Of a stretch of 27,907 nt of DNA, positions 14,804 through 24,012 are shown one piece after another. The position numbers and the translations under genes were made by a program. Source of the stretch: a virus; the IMG/VR virus record IMGVR_UViG_3300020172_000737, positions 1 to 27,907 of that record; one strand, 5' to 3'. The notes under the pieces are model-generated. The model saw nothing but the letters and a program-made list of their open reading frames with translations. It made no database searches and had not been told where the DNA came from. Position 1 is the stretch's first letter, and the number at the start of each line of letters is the position of its first letter.

Positions 14804-17800
14804 TATCCACCAACTCTGTTTGTTTTATTATTCTTGCTTATTTCAAGTTTTAGCTTTCTCATAACTTCATTTGCAACGATTTCTGGATTTGCATTATTAC
14901 TTGTAACAGGCATATTTATATTATACACTGTACCGCCAGAGTTTGCGCCAACTGTTGCGGTACCGTTATTAATTGCATCCATTGTCTTAACACCATAGTC
15001 TCTTACAGATGATGCCTTTACAACATATTCTCCATTTGAAACCCTGATTGATCCTCCACCAGCATAGCCAAGTGATGCTCTTATTGAATCTGATATACCT
15101 GTTCCTGGACCCTTGATAAGTCCACCAGTTGCGAGCCTTGGAACTTGTTTTGATAAAGTTTTAAGAAACTCAACTTTAGGAAGATTTTGAATATGTACTC
15201 TTATTAGATTATACATCTCTTGAGCTTTTAGCATTCTTTCTAGTATTGCCTCAGCATCACTTCCCCAGTTTTGTGGAATTGCATCTTGAGCAACAAATCT
15301 AGAAGTTCCATCCATTGAGATATAAGGTTTAGCATCTTTAAGTACCTGAGATACAGATGCGTCGCTCCAATCTTTTTTTCCTCCCACACGAAGACTCAAC
15401 TGTTCAGTGTTTAATAAATTTGCCATTTTTGCTGAGTCAGCAATTGGTACTCCAAAGACTGATTTAGGTGATTCAACGGTCCATGGATCTCCTGGTGCAT
15501 ACATTTTCCATGGTGAAAGTCCACGAATAGCTCCTGGATCAACTTCATACTTATACTCATCTGCTTTAGCCATTCCAACAAATTTACCTCTTGCTTTAGC
15601 AAGTGTTTCTCCAATAACAATACCCATCTCATCTTTTAAACCTCCAAGGCCAAGGACTTGTGGTATTTCATGAGGGTATAGTTCAACAGAGTATGCTCCA
15701 CGAGTGCTTGCCTGTTCTGCACCTGATGCACCAAAAATACGTGATGAGCCCATGTCAAGCTCTTCTTGGGTTACATTACTTGAGCGCCCACGGGCATAGG
15801 CATATGCCATACCTTTGTCTAGTGTGTAGTATCCAGCTGCGACTGGTTCACCTTTATCATTTTTTAGCGGGGACCCATAAAGGTCATACTTCCAAAACTT
15901 TATTTTTTCTCCTGGACCTATGCCATGTTGTTCTGCATAAATCTGATTAATTAATCTAGTAAACTCAGTTGGTCTATCTAAGTAATTCATGGCTCCGTCA
16001 GAATATTGGCTTGCTCGCTTGCTTGATGTAAAACCATCTGGAAGAGATTTAGTAATTGCCTTATAGAATTCATAACGTGTTAATGCTTTTCCACGATAAG
16101 AAGGGGTAAAAGGACCATGAAGAGCATCACCAGAAGAAATCAGAAAAGGACTAAAAGGTTGAGGTCTGTAAAAATCTTCTGGAAGTGGCGCTGTAGCTTT
16201 TTGTTCATGTCTTTTTCCTTTAGCATCATACCAAGCTTTTCTGATATAGCCTCTATGTATTAATTCATCATAAACTTTGTCAAACTTTTGTCTAAGAGCT
16301 ACTCCATAGTCTGAGTCATCCATAAGTGGTGTTTCATAACGTACGCTATTGCTTGTACCAAATATCTTATCAAACTCATCTGATTGTCTTTGTTCTCCTA
16401 CTGAAAACTTTCTAGTACTAGTACCAGGATTTTGTCCTTGTTTAGGAGTCATCCTATCATTTTCATGAAGTGTTTCAAAAGCTCTTGTATCTGTTACATA
16501 TCCCGTAAATCTCTTGTCAGCAGGACTCTTTAATCCAACAGAAGCTAACTTCTGTTCCTTAAACTTATCCCAGTCTAATGCTTCATTGCCATATTGTTTA
16601 TAGTACCAGTTATAGCCTGAATTTAGTTCCTGCTGGGTTACTGATGGAACACCAAAAAGGCTAGATTTTTTACCAGCAAGGTAGGCTATCATCCTTTTTT
16701 GTTTTAGTGATAGTGTATCTACGATTGTTGGAATCTTTATCACTGGAGATTCTGAAGGCTTGCTTGATTCCCATGGCCATTTTGTCACGTCATCTAAAAG
16801 TGGGTCAATTTCTTCAAAAGTTGAATATTGTGCAGGACCCTCTCTTGCTTCCATATTCCTTCCTAAGAAGCTTGGAGCAAATCTTCCTGCTGCATTGGCG
16901 ACGCTCATTGCTGAAGCAAACATATCATCAACAAGTGCTTTGGAAACATCATCAGAAGTTCTTGCTACTGGTGTTTGGTTTTCTATTGTATTGATTGATC
17001 CTGCAAAAGTTCTTGATCCCGCTACACCACTAATTCTTTGTTCTACTGCAGAACCAGGCTTTGATCCAGCAATCTTTTGAGTAATAGATGTTGTTGGTTT
17101 AACAGCGGTACCAAATCCCATGGTAGGATTAAAAGGAGCCATACCAATAAGTGCTGAAGATACTACATTTTGACCTAGCTTTGTAGTGATAGCCTTTTGT
17201 ACTCCCTTTGGAAGAAGATTTATTAGAGGACCTAGTATAGATGAAATTCCAAATGCTTTAAGTGCATCGGCACTGGTCTGCTGAAAACTCATGCTATCTA
17301 ATTCTTTTTTAGCACTAAATCCCTTTTCAGTTGATTTAGATCCGCCTTTTACTCCATACTGAGATCCATCTCTACGCAGACCTTCTAAACCTTCAAGGCC
17401 TCCAAATATTGCTCCACCAATTAATCCTGCCAAACCAAATGGAGCTCCAGAAACTGCTCCCTGTGGAACATTGTATAGCGTTCTGGCAATAGCTTTTGAC
17501 CATTTATGGAAACCAGATGAGTTTTCATTTGCACCATGCTTAAGGCTTAGCCACCTTTCCCCATCTTCCATAAGACTGTAAAGTGATCCAGATGCTCCAA
17601 ACTTTCCCATTGTTTTCATGCGCTTCATCCAGGCTGGACCACCATCACCAAATGCTGGAATTCCATTTTTAAATCTTTGCATTAAACCACCATTTGCAAA
17701 TTTACCAGCATTTAGAGCATCAAATGTTTGCGTTCCATACTTTTGAACAGACTTGGCCTTGATTACATATTCACCATTTGAAAGTAATGCGGGTATAGAA

Positions 17801-20800
17801 TCAGAAGTTCCAGTACCAGCTCCTCTAATTACGCCTCCTGATGCTCTTCTCATTTGAGTTTCAGGAGTGCCCATTCTTATAAATTCACCATTTTTTTGTA
17901 CTTTAAACTTATATATCTTTTTATCTGATCCTTCTAGACTAATTACTATGCCGTCTTCTGGATTTACTAAGTCATTTATTTCGTTAGCAAGTCTTCTTCT
18001 TATATATTCTTCAAGAGCATCTTTTGATGCATCATTTTTCCAAGCACGTTTTGCATCAAGATCGGATGGTTGAACTTTTGCCTGTGAACCCATTCCTCCT
18101 GCGCCTGCAACATATTCGCCTCTTGGATTGTATTTATCAATATAGGATTTAATATTTTCTGGAGTTATTTCTAATGGGAATGCGTTTGCTTTACTTGATC
18201 CATCAGGTCCTACAAACTCTCCTCCACCTTGTGTTTGGTTCTTTACTGCATCTGTAATCTGTTGCCCAGATGCCACAACTGCACCAGTTGTTGCATTGAC
18301 TGCAGATACAATCTTATCGCTTGATTCTTGCAACGCATCAATTCTTGCTTGAAGTGCATCAGACTTTGCTTGAAGAGCAGATTTTTCTGTTTCTGCATTA
18401 AACTCTGCAGTATTCTGAGTCTTTGCTTGCAAAAGATTTGCTGCACCAATATAGTCTCCTCTTAGTTTTGCTTCAACAATTTGTTTATCTAGATCTGCTT
18501 GTTTGTCTAGATAATCATTTTGTTTTTTTAGTTCACTGCTTATTTTTTCTTGTTTTTTGATTTCATCATCTATAATTTTTTTCTTTTTCTTTAATAAATC
18601 AATTTGTTTATTTAAAGTTTTAGTTTGTTCTGATTGATAATCAAGGGTCTCTGAACCTGTAGTCTCTGTCTCAAAAAGTTTTTTATTTCTTAAAAATTCG
18701 TCAGCTTGCTTTGCTAATTGTTTAGGATCTGTCTTAAAGTTAGCCTTAAATCTAAATCCTTTTTGTGTCGCTTGAAAAATTAGCTGTGACTGAGCAGCTG
18801 TTATTCCGCTTATTTTTTCAAGTACCTGAATAGTATCAGCTGCTCCGAGATTGCCCATACCCAAATATGCGTAATACATTGAGCTTAAAGCAGCTGCTGC
18901 AGATATTCCAGATGCAGCAATACCATTAATTATAATTTTCATTTGTTCAAGTGATGTAGCATTGGATGCAGCACCTGCTAAATCTGTTAAACTTTTACCT
19001 AACGCTATAGTATTATCTTTTGTAGCTCTTAAAGTTAGGGAAACAGCCTCAACTTGTGTTTTAATAGTCATAAAGACTGTTCCAACCATATCAGAGTTTT
19101 CAGTTGAAGCTAATAGCAGATCTAGTGATTTTTGTGCTTGTTCTGGTTTAATTTGTCCAATAGCTATTTGAGTTGTAACAAAAGCTTTTGCAATTCTTTC
19201 AATTTCTTTTGGATCATTTTCATTTTTTAATCCCGTTACAAGTTCTTTTAAAGGATCATCTTTTGGAAGCGATGCAACTAAATCAATAAAAGCTTTTAGC
19301 TCAGAGTTTGTGTATCCAAAACTTTCACCTAGTTTTTTTGTTTCTGTTCCTGTGATTCCAAGAGATGAAGATAGGGTGCCAACGGCCATCTCTGTATTTA
19401 TTACAGCATTACCAAAAAGTGTTGCTAGCGCTGTGCTTGACTTAAACATTGCATCCATCATAGCTTTATGCTGTTTTTGTTTTTCAATAAGAGCAGCTAC
19501 TGCAACAGTTACTAATCCAATAGCAGCTCCTGCTGCTGGTCCATACTTACCAAACATAAGTCCTAGGCTTGCGCCAGCCAGTGCTCCTTGAGCTATACTT
19601 TTACCAGCAAAATCTGGGGCCATAGAAAGAGCCATGTTTGCCCCAAGAATACCCATTCCTCCGCCCTTGGAAGCTAATCTTTGTATTCCTTTTGGTTTTG
19701 GTTTTGGTTTTGCTTTTGATTTAGGAGGATCTTTAGGATCTGGAGGAACAATTGGAAGAACAGTCATTCCTGGCTGTGGTGTAGCCCCAATCGGTGCAGG
19801 ACCTTGAGGTCTTGTAGCTACTCTGCGCTTTCTTCCACTTGGCTTTCTTCCAGCTTGTGTAAGCTCTTTATCTCTTGCTGCTGTATAAGCTCTTGCATCA
19901 TCTCTTCCATCTTGTGCGGCAAGTCTATGTGGACTACTTCTATCACGGCTTTGATCATATGGATCTTTTACTTTTACAGATTTAACACCAGAGTCATAGG
20001 CCTTTATGTCTTTAATGCCTAGTTCTTTAGAAAGTTTAATATGTCTTTTTTCAAGTTCTGCTCTAGCAGCAGCTTGCTTACCTTCAGGTAAAGATAGAAC
20101 ACCTCCGCCAAGGGGTCTGATGCCTCCAGGAATAACTCTTTCTTCTGGCACAACATGTGCTCTTGTAACTCTTTCTTGCGTTGATAAAGGATTTCTTTTT
20201 AAGACTTTTTTAATGCGCTCTTGAAAACTCTTAGCTCTTCCAGTTCTATCACTTCTTGGAGCAGCTCTAACTATATTGCCATTTTCATCAATGTCTACCC
20301 CAGGAACTCTAGCATTTCCTCCAGAAAGTATATCCTGATCTGTTGGGTATGCAAAGACTTGAGTTCCTCTTGCCATGGCAGCACCACGTGGCCCTGAAGC
20401 AGTCATTCTTGATAAAATCTGATCTATTTGTTTCTTTTTCTTTGCAAATAGTTGACTAATGTGTGTTGCATCAGTTCCAGCATCCGTTAATTCTTGAGCA
20501 GCTATCCTTAATTGCTCTGTTATTTCATCTGCAAATGGTGAAGCTTCCCTCAACAATTCATCCATTGTTCTTTGTGTAAGTGAAAAACCACCTTCAATAG
20601 CACCAGATGCTACCATTGTATTGGTTATTGACTTAGCAAAATCTGGAGAGGATAAGAATGCCCTATCCATTCCAAATCCACCTGGAGTATTACCTGGTGC
20701 AAACATTGTATATGGAGCAAGCAATCTTTCCTGACCACCATACAAACTTTTTGTCTTTCCAACTTCATAGCCTGGAACCTTATCAGCAATCATTGCATTT

Positions 20801-22911
20801 ATAAGTCCACCATACTTTGCACTCATTGCTGTTGGTATTACTGTTTCTCCAGGCATTAAGAGTGCTAGTTCTGAATCCTTATTTCCTGTACCGCCGACAA
20901 CTGCTGGTTTGCCCTTAGCTCTTTTTGGAATTGGTCCACGAGTAATTGGTGGACCTACTGGTACAAATTGTGATTGAGCAGCAATAGCTCTTTGATATGC
21001 CTGTGTCAGTGCATTAACTGCTGCTGCCTCAGATGTAAATGTTTGTGCAAGTTTTACGTGGACCTGATCAAGTGATGCTGCAACTGCTGCTGCATTTCTT
21101 TGCTCAGTAGTCATATACCTAACTTCTGTGCCAAGTGTTGCTGTTGACTGTCCAGTTTTATTAAATAGTGTCTTTAAGAATGTAAATCCCTTAATTATAT
21201 TAGCAAGACCATTAGCAAGCAAACCAAAGGTCATCAAAAATACTGGACCAAGGCCAGCAACGACTGCGGTAATAGTAACTATAATTTTCTTAGTGCTATC
21301 ACTTAAACCATTAAATTTGTCTAATATCTTTGTAATAAATTCAGCAATTGGAGTTACTGCTTTTAAGAATTGCTCTCCAAGTGGAATAAGAGATAGCTTT
21401 AGATTTTCAACAGCACCCTTAAATTTATTCATAGCAGACTCTGAAGTCATGCCTAATTCTTTTTCTGCCAAACCTGCAAGTTCTTGAACTGAAGCCCCAG
21501 CTAAATCAAGAACACGAGATGCCTGAGTTCCTTCTTTTGTTACGTTTGCAAATAATGTAGAAAGACGAGCAAATTGGAATTTTCCAAACATTTGCTCAAT
21601 TGCTTGAGCTCTATTAAGTGGATCAAGCATATTCAATGCTGTTGCAAATTCAACAACAGTTTTCTTAAGATCACCCTTATTGTCTAAAACAATTTTCTTT
21701 GCATTAATTCCAAAACTTAAAAGCATTTCGTTTGCTTTTCCAGTTGGATTAATTAAAGATGCAAGACCAGACTTAAGTGCGTTAGCTCCTTCTGATGCAT
21801 TAATTCCACCTTCCTTCATGGCAGTCATAAGGAAAGCTAAGTCTTTAACATCACCTCCAAGTTGCTGAACAACTGGTGCTGCTTTTGGAATAGCTGTTGA
21901 AATATCATCAAGAGAAAGTACTGTCTGGTTTTCTACTGCGTTAAGAAAATCAATTGATTCTGCAAGATTTTCAGAAGACATTGAGAAAGCATTTTGTAAT
22001 GCAATAGTTGTTTCAAGTGCTTTTTGGCTTTCTACCTGACCAAGAATAGAAAGTCTAGTTGCTGCTGCTGTCTGTCTTTGTAGATCAACACCTTTAAAGC
22101 CTGCTGCTGCAGCTTCTGCTGCAAGGCCAACGGTTGTTGAAACTGCAATGCCATATTTAGTAAACTCTTTACCAAGCTCCTGAATATCTTTTAATGCTTG
22201 CTGTGATTCTCCAGTAGGTGTAAATAAATCTCCATAAACCTTCTTAAATCTAATGGCCTGTGTTTCCATATCCATAAATGTTTTGGAAGCAGCGGTGCCC
22301 ACGGCAATGAGTGGCAAAGTAAAACCAACCATAAGCTGACGACCAGCCCATTGAGTATTTTTACCAAAGTTAAGTAGGTTTGTTGATCCTTGCTTTAATA
22401 ACTGATTTAGTAATGCTTGCTTTTGAGCAGCGATCTGTGTTCTTGTTCCAAGATCAGTCATGTCAAGAGAAAGAGGTCTAACTGCAATTGACTTCATTGC
22501 TCCGCTAGCATCACGACCTAGACTTATGTATTGTGTTTGTAAGTCTTTTACATTTTCTCTGGCTACCTTATTGATAGTGTCAAATTCGGTTTTAAACAAT
22601 CTACCGAAAGTTTTTGATGCACCGCCAGCGTATCTAAAATATTCTCCTAATGAGAATTTATTTTTTTCTAGGCTATCAGTAAAAGATTCAGTAGTAGTCC
22701 TGATTGTTCTTATTCCTGCTGAGAACTTGCCAGTGGCATTTATTGAGTTTATTAAAGTTTGCTGCATTTGGGCAGAGACTGCATTAGCTGCAGCTCCACC
22801 CTTAGCCATTGAGGAATGAAAGGCTGATATCTGTCTCTGCAAGTTTTTGATACTAGCAAGTGCTTGAGTAGTATCAATGTTTACTTGAATATTGGACTGA
22901 GTATCAGCCAT
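14803..22911 (-). CDS. Tape measure protein, TP901 family, with repeated modules and added domains
   Basis: Sets tail length and is probably ejected ahead of the DNA. Of its 2702 residues, about 175-540 match the TP901 tape-measure core (AGRQLMVGFTLPLIAVGTAA, LFTPTGESQQALKDIQELG, AAEAAAAGFKGVDLQRQTAA). Hydrophobic stretches lie near 537-573, 1124-1143 and 1820-1840. A lysine/proline linker (PPKSKAKPKPKPKG) is near 1060-1075, and a coiled coil at about 1417-1537. Three copies of a 'GTGxxDS..ALL..GEyVI.A..v.kYG' module lie near 669-700, 1690-1735 and 2595-2650. Residues 2265-2440 may form an ADP-ribosyltransferase-like fold. The start has an AAAGAGGT site; the stop overlaps the next ATG (TAATG). 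At about 0.15 nm per residue, the upper bound for tail length is near 400 nm, though the extra domains probably do not all span the tail. Confidence 0.93.
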   Translation of the reverse strand: MADTQSNIQVNIDTTQALASIKNLQRQISAFHSSMAKGGAAANAVSAQMQQTLINSINATGKFSAGIRTIRTTTESFTDSLEKNKFSLGEYFRYAGGASKTFGRLFKTEFDTINKVARENVKDLQTQYISLGRDASGAMKSIAVRPLSLDMTDLGTRTQIAAQKQALLNQLLKQGSTNLLNFGKNTQWAGRQLMVGFTLPLIAVGTAASKTFMDMETQAIRFKKVYGDLFTPTGESQQALKDIQELGKEFTKYGIAVSTTVGLAAEAAAAGFKGVDLQRQTAAATRLSILGQVESQKALETTIALQNAFSMSSENLAESIDFLNAVENQTVLSLDDISTAIPKAAPVVQQLGGDVKDLAFLMTAMKEGGINASEGANALKSGLASLINPTGKANEMLLSFGINAKKIVLDNKGDLKKTVVEFATALNMLDPLNRAQAIEQMFGKFQFARLSTLFANVTKEGTQASRVLDLAGASVQELAGLAEKELGMTSESAMNKFKGAVENLKLSLIPLGEQFLKAVTPIAEFITKILDKFNGLSDSTKKIIVTITAVVAGLGPVFLMTFGLLANGLANIIKGFTFLKTLFNKTGQSTATLGTEVRYMTTEQRNAAAVAASLDQVHVKLAQTFTSEAAAVNALTQAYQRAIAAQSQFVPVGPPITRGPIPKRAKGKPAVVGGTGNKDSELALLMPGETVIPTAMSAKYGGLINAMIADKVPGYEVGKTKSLYGGQERLLAPYTMFAPGNTPGGFGMDRAFLSSPDFAKSITNTMVASGAIEGGFSLTQRTMDELLREASPFADEITEQLRIAAQELTDAGTDATHISQLFAKKKKQIDQILSRMTASGPRGAAMARGTQVFAYPTDQDILSGGNARVPGVDIDENGNIVRAAPRSDRTGRAKSFQERIKKVLKRNPLSTQERVTRAHVVPEERVIPGGIRPLGGGVLSLPEGKQAAARAELEKRHIKLSKELGIKDIKAYDSGVKSVKVKDPYDQSRDRSSPHRLAAQDGRDDARAYTAARDKELTQAGRKPSGRKRRVATRPQGPAPIGATPQPGMTVLPIVPPDPKDPPKSKAKPKPKPKGIQRLASKGGGMGILGANMALSMAPDFAGKSIAQGALAGASLGLMFGKYGPAAGAAIGLVTVAVAALIEKQKQHKAMMDAMFKSSTALATLFGNAVINTEMAVGTLSSSLGITGTETKKLGESFGYTNSELKAFIDLVASLPKDDPLKELVTGLKNENDPKEIERIAKAFVTTQIAIGQIKPEQAQKSLDLLLASTENSDMVGTVFMTIKTQVEAVSLTLRATKDNTIALGKSLTDLAGAASNATSLEQMKIIINGIAASGISAAAALSSMYYAYLGMGNLGAADTIQVLEKISGITAAQSQLIFQATQKGFRFKANFKTDPKQLAKQADEFLRNKKLFETETTGSETLDYQSEQTKTLNKQIDLLKKKKKIIDDEIKKQEKISSELKKQNDYLDKQADLDKQIVEAKLRGDYIGAANLLQAKTQNTAEFNAETEKSALQAKSDALQARIDALQESSDKIVSAVNATTGAVVASGQQITDAVKNQTQGGGEFVGPDGSSKANAFPLEITPENIKSYIDKYNPRGEYVAGAGGMGSQAKVQPSDLDAKRAWKNDASKDALEEYIRRRLANEINDLVNPEDGIVISLEGSDKKIYKFKVQKNGEFIRMGTPETQMRRASGGVIRGAGTGTSDSIPALLSNGEYVIKAKSVQKYGTQTFDALNAGKFANGGLMQRFKNGIPAFGDGGPAWMKRMKTMGKFGASGSLYSLMEDGERWLSLKHGANENSSGFHKWSKAIARTLYNVPQGAVSGAPFGLAGLIGGAIFGGLEGLEGLRRDGSQYGVKGGSKSTEKGFSAKKELDSMSFQQTSADALKAFGISSILGPLINLLPKGVQKAITTKLGQNVVSSALIGMAPFNPTMGFGTAVKPTTSITQKIAGSKPGSAVEQRISGVAGSRTFAGSINTIENQTPVARTSDDVSKALVDDMFASAMSVANAAGRFAPSFLGRNMEAREGPAQYSTFEEIDPLLDDVTKWPWESSKPSESPVIKIPTIVDTLSLKQKRMIAYLAGKKSSLFGVPSVTQQELNSGYNWYYKQYGNEALDWDKFKEQKLASVGLKSPADKRFTGYVTDTRAFETLHENDRMTPKQGQNPGTSTRKFSVGEQRQSDEFDKIFGTSNSVRYETPLMDDSDYGVALRQKFDKVYDELIHRGYIRKAWYDAKGKRHEQKATAPLPEDFYRPQPFSPFLISSGDALHGPFTPSYRGKALTRYEFYKAITKSLPDGFTSSKRASQYSDGAMNYLDRPTEFTRLINQIYAEQHGIGPGEKIKFWKYDLYGSPLKNDKGEPVAAGYYTLDKGMAYAYARGRSSNVTQEELDMGSSRIFGASGAEQASTRGAYSVELYPHEIPQVLGLGGLKDEMGIVIGETLAKARGKFVGMAKADEYKYEVDPGAIRGLSPWKMYAPGDPWTVESPKSVFGVPIADSAKMANLLNTEQLSLRVGGKKDWSDASVSQVLKDAKPYISMDGTSRFVAQDAIPQNWGSDAEAILERMLKAQEMYNLIRVHIQNLPKVEFLKTLSKQVPRLATGGLIKGPGTGISDSIRASLGYAGGGSIRVSNGEYVVKASSVRDYGVKTMDAINNGTATVGANSGGTVYNINMPVTSNNANPEIVANEVMRKLKLEISKNNKTNRVGG
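14970..15127 (-). repeat. Tape measure module, C-terminal copy
   Basis: Encodes a copy of the tape measure module near residues 2595-2650: GLIKGPGTGISDSIRASL, then SNGEYVVKASSVRDYGVKT. It carries a ten-residue glycine-rich insertion (GYAGGGSIRV) not found in the copy at 17715-17839. Coordinates are approximate. Confidence 0.75.
15575..16106 (-). other. Possible ADP-ribosyltransferase-like domain within tape measure protein
   Basis: Residues about 2265-2445 of the tape measure protein run SYRGKALTRYEFYKAI, then GYYTLDKGMAYAYARG, then GAYSVELYPHEIPQVLGLGG, and finally DEMGIVIGETLAKARGKFVG. This order (an Arg-Gly strand, a 'Y-T-x-D-x-x-x-A-x-x-Y-A' strand and helix, then a late strand with Glu) matches the general layout of ADP-ribosyltransferase folds. 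No perfect STS or ExE motif is visible, so activity is uncertain. A structural domain with a chance resemblance is the alternative. Confidence 0.3.
17715..17839 (-). repeat. Tape measure module, central copy
   Basis: Encodes the clearest copy of the tape measure module, near residues 1690-1735: GVIRGAGTGTSDSIPALL, then SNGEYVIKAKSVQKYGTQTF. A third, more diverged copy lies near 20811-20905 (GGTGNKDSELALLMPGETVI, then AMSAKYGG). Coordinates are approximate. Confidence 0.75.
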
Positions 22912-22935
22912 TCACTATACCTCTTTATTTAGTTA

Positions 22936-23259
22936 TTATTCATTACCGTTGAACATTGCTGCTGCATCAGAAATCTTAATTCCTGAAGCTACTTCAACAA
23001 TCTCATAAACGGTAGGCAAATCAATGTTATCTTCAAGTACTGAAATGTCTCCAGCTAGCTCTGGCTTATACTGCTCCATTGCAATTAGAACACATTCCAT
23101 TAGTAGGTCAATAGATTTTTCATTGTCATCTACTACTGCTGCTATACCCTCAAACTTTGCCATAAACTTTCTCAAAAGTGAAATTTTAAGCGGTCTTAGA
23201 GTTATTTCTGTACCATCAATTAGCTTGATCTTTTGCGCTTCATGCACAGTTGTTGCCAT
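22936..23259 (-). CDS. Tail assembly chaperone, short G-like form
   Basis: A 107-residue chaperone expected to bind the tape measure protein during tail assembly. It is clearly related to the first ~100 residues of the preceding 238-residue protein. Shared blocks include LIDGTEITLRPLKI against LFDGTEIEAMPLKI, and EDNIDLPTVYEIVEVASGIK against EDNIDLPTVHEILDIAGNIK. In lambda-like phages a short G and a long G-T protein come from one gene by ribosomal frameshifting. Here the short form has its own gene, placed last before the tape measure. I start it at the second ATG (23259) because a GGGAGGG ribosome site lies between the two in-frame ATGs. A TGGTATAAT promoter overlaps the stop of the previous gene. 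Confidence 0.85.
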   Translation of the reverse strand: MATTVHEAQKIKLIDGTEITLRPLKISLLRKFMAKFEGIAAVVDDNEKSIDLLMECVLIAMEQYKPELAGDISVLEDNIDLPTVYEIVEVASGIKISDAAAMFNGNE

Positions 23260-23265
23260 GTTGAT

Positions 23266-23272
23266 CCCTCCC
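23266..23272 (-). promoter_or_regulatory. Ribosome binding site that fixes the short chaperone start
   Basis: GGGAGGG on the minus strand, six bases upstream of the ATG at 23259. The in-frame ATG at 23274 lies immediately before this site and has no ribosome site of its own, so it is unlikely to be used. Confidence 0.85.
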
Positions 23273-23285
23273 ATAGGTTTAGATA

Positions 23286-23294
23286 ATTATACCA
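23286..23294 (-). promoter_or_regulatory. Extended -10 promoter overlapping a stop codon, before the short chaperone
   Basis: Minus strand reads TGGTATAATTA, identical over eleven bases to the site at 9338. The last codons of the long chaperone gene (ATG GTA TAA) form part of the promoter, so the stop codon lies within the -10 box. It would supply extra transcripts for the short chaperone and the tape measure. No -35 box is evident. Confidence 0.65.
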
Positions 23295-24003
23295 TAAGGG
23301 ATGGATCTCGTGCGTCTTCATAATCAAGACCAAAGCCAATACCAAAACCAGCCTTCTTAGCATTCTGCCCCTGCAAGGATAATATATCATTGCTATCGCT
23401 TGTTGCTCCACCACTAAATACTCTAGCCTTCATATCTTCCCATTCTTTTTGACCACGATCTGAACCTGATGCTTCATCTAAATCTACTCCTTGAATAGCT
23501 GCAAAGAATTTTTTTTCCTGATAATCTAATTCTCTTTTACTTGATATTATTGCCATTATTTCTGATAAAGACAGAGATGCTTCTAACTCTCTATAGTCTT
23601 TCCATATACCCAGCAAAAATACCTCAGACTCTAGCTTTGCTAGATCAAACTCTTCCCATGATGGTCCTGGATCACCCTTTTGTGCCTGTGTCTTAACATC
23701 AGACTCTTCATCATCACCTATTTTAATGTTTCCAGCAATATCCAATATTTCATGTACGGTTGGAAGGTCTATGTTGTCTTCTAAATCTTCTATGCTGGAA
23801 GATATCTCAGGGTAGTACTGCTTCATTGCAATTCTTGTACACTCTAATAAAACTCGCATTGCCTCATCGTCATTCTTGGTTTCTTTTATATGCTTAAAAG
23901 CATCCATAAACTCTCTCAGGTATTTAATTTTTAAAGGCATAGCTTCTATCTCTGTGCCGTCAAATAAATAAATATTTTTTGTTTTATATATCTCTGTAGC
24001 CAT
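23287..24003 (-). CDS. Tail assembly chaperone, long G-T-like form
   Basis: A 238-residue chaperone for tail assembly. Residues 1-100 form a G-like domain shared with the next gene (IYLFDGTEIEAMPLKIKYLR, then EDNIDLPTVHEILDIAG). An acidic linker follows (GDDEESDVKTQAQKGD), then a T-like domain (ESEVFLLGIWKDYRELEASL, SLSEIMAIISSKRELDYQEK, KFFAAIQGVDLDEA). In lambda-type phages such a product needs a -1 frameshift; here both halves are in one continuous frame. It lies right after the major tail protein, the usual chaperone position. No Shine-Dalgarno precedes the ATG, and a promoter candidate at 24013 would start the transcript within a few bases of it, so translation may be leaderless. Confidence 0.85.
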   Translation of the reverse strand: MATEIYKTKNIYLFDGTEIEAMPLKIKYLREFMDAFKHIKETKNDDEAMRVLLECTRIAMKQYYPEISSSIEDLEDNIDLPTVHEILDIAGNIKIGDDEESDVKTQAQKGDPGPSWEEFDLAKLESEVFLLGIWKDYRELEASLSLSEIMAIISSKRELDYQEKKFFAAIQGVDLDEASGSDRGQKEWEDMKARVFSGGATSDSNDILSLQGQNAKKAGFGIGFGLDYEDARDPSLMV

Positions 24004-24012
24004 AGTACATTA

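Noticed and set aside
16707-17080. Plus-strand open frames opposite the tape measure gene
   Set aside because: Antisense readings of a long gene with strong codon bias; no start signals and no recognisable protein features. The same applies to similar plus-strand frames at 19310, 20006, 21128 and 22460.
20130-20200. HNH-nuclease-like pattern RAHVVPEERVIPGG in the tape measure protein
   Set aside because: Only the short 'AH.xP...GG' resemblance is present; the second histidine/asparagine part and metal-binding residues are not evident, and the region looks disordered and basic.
23690-23760. Possible programmed -1 frameshift in the long chaperone gene
   Set aside because: No standard slippery heptamer is visible around the domain junction, and the frame continues without interruption into the T-like domain.
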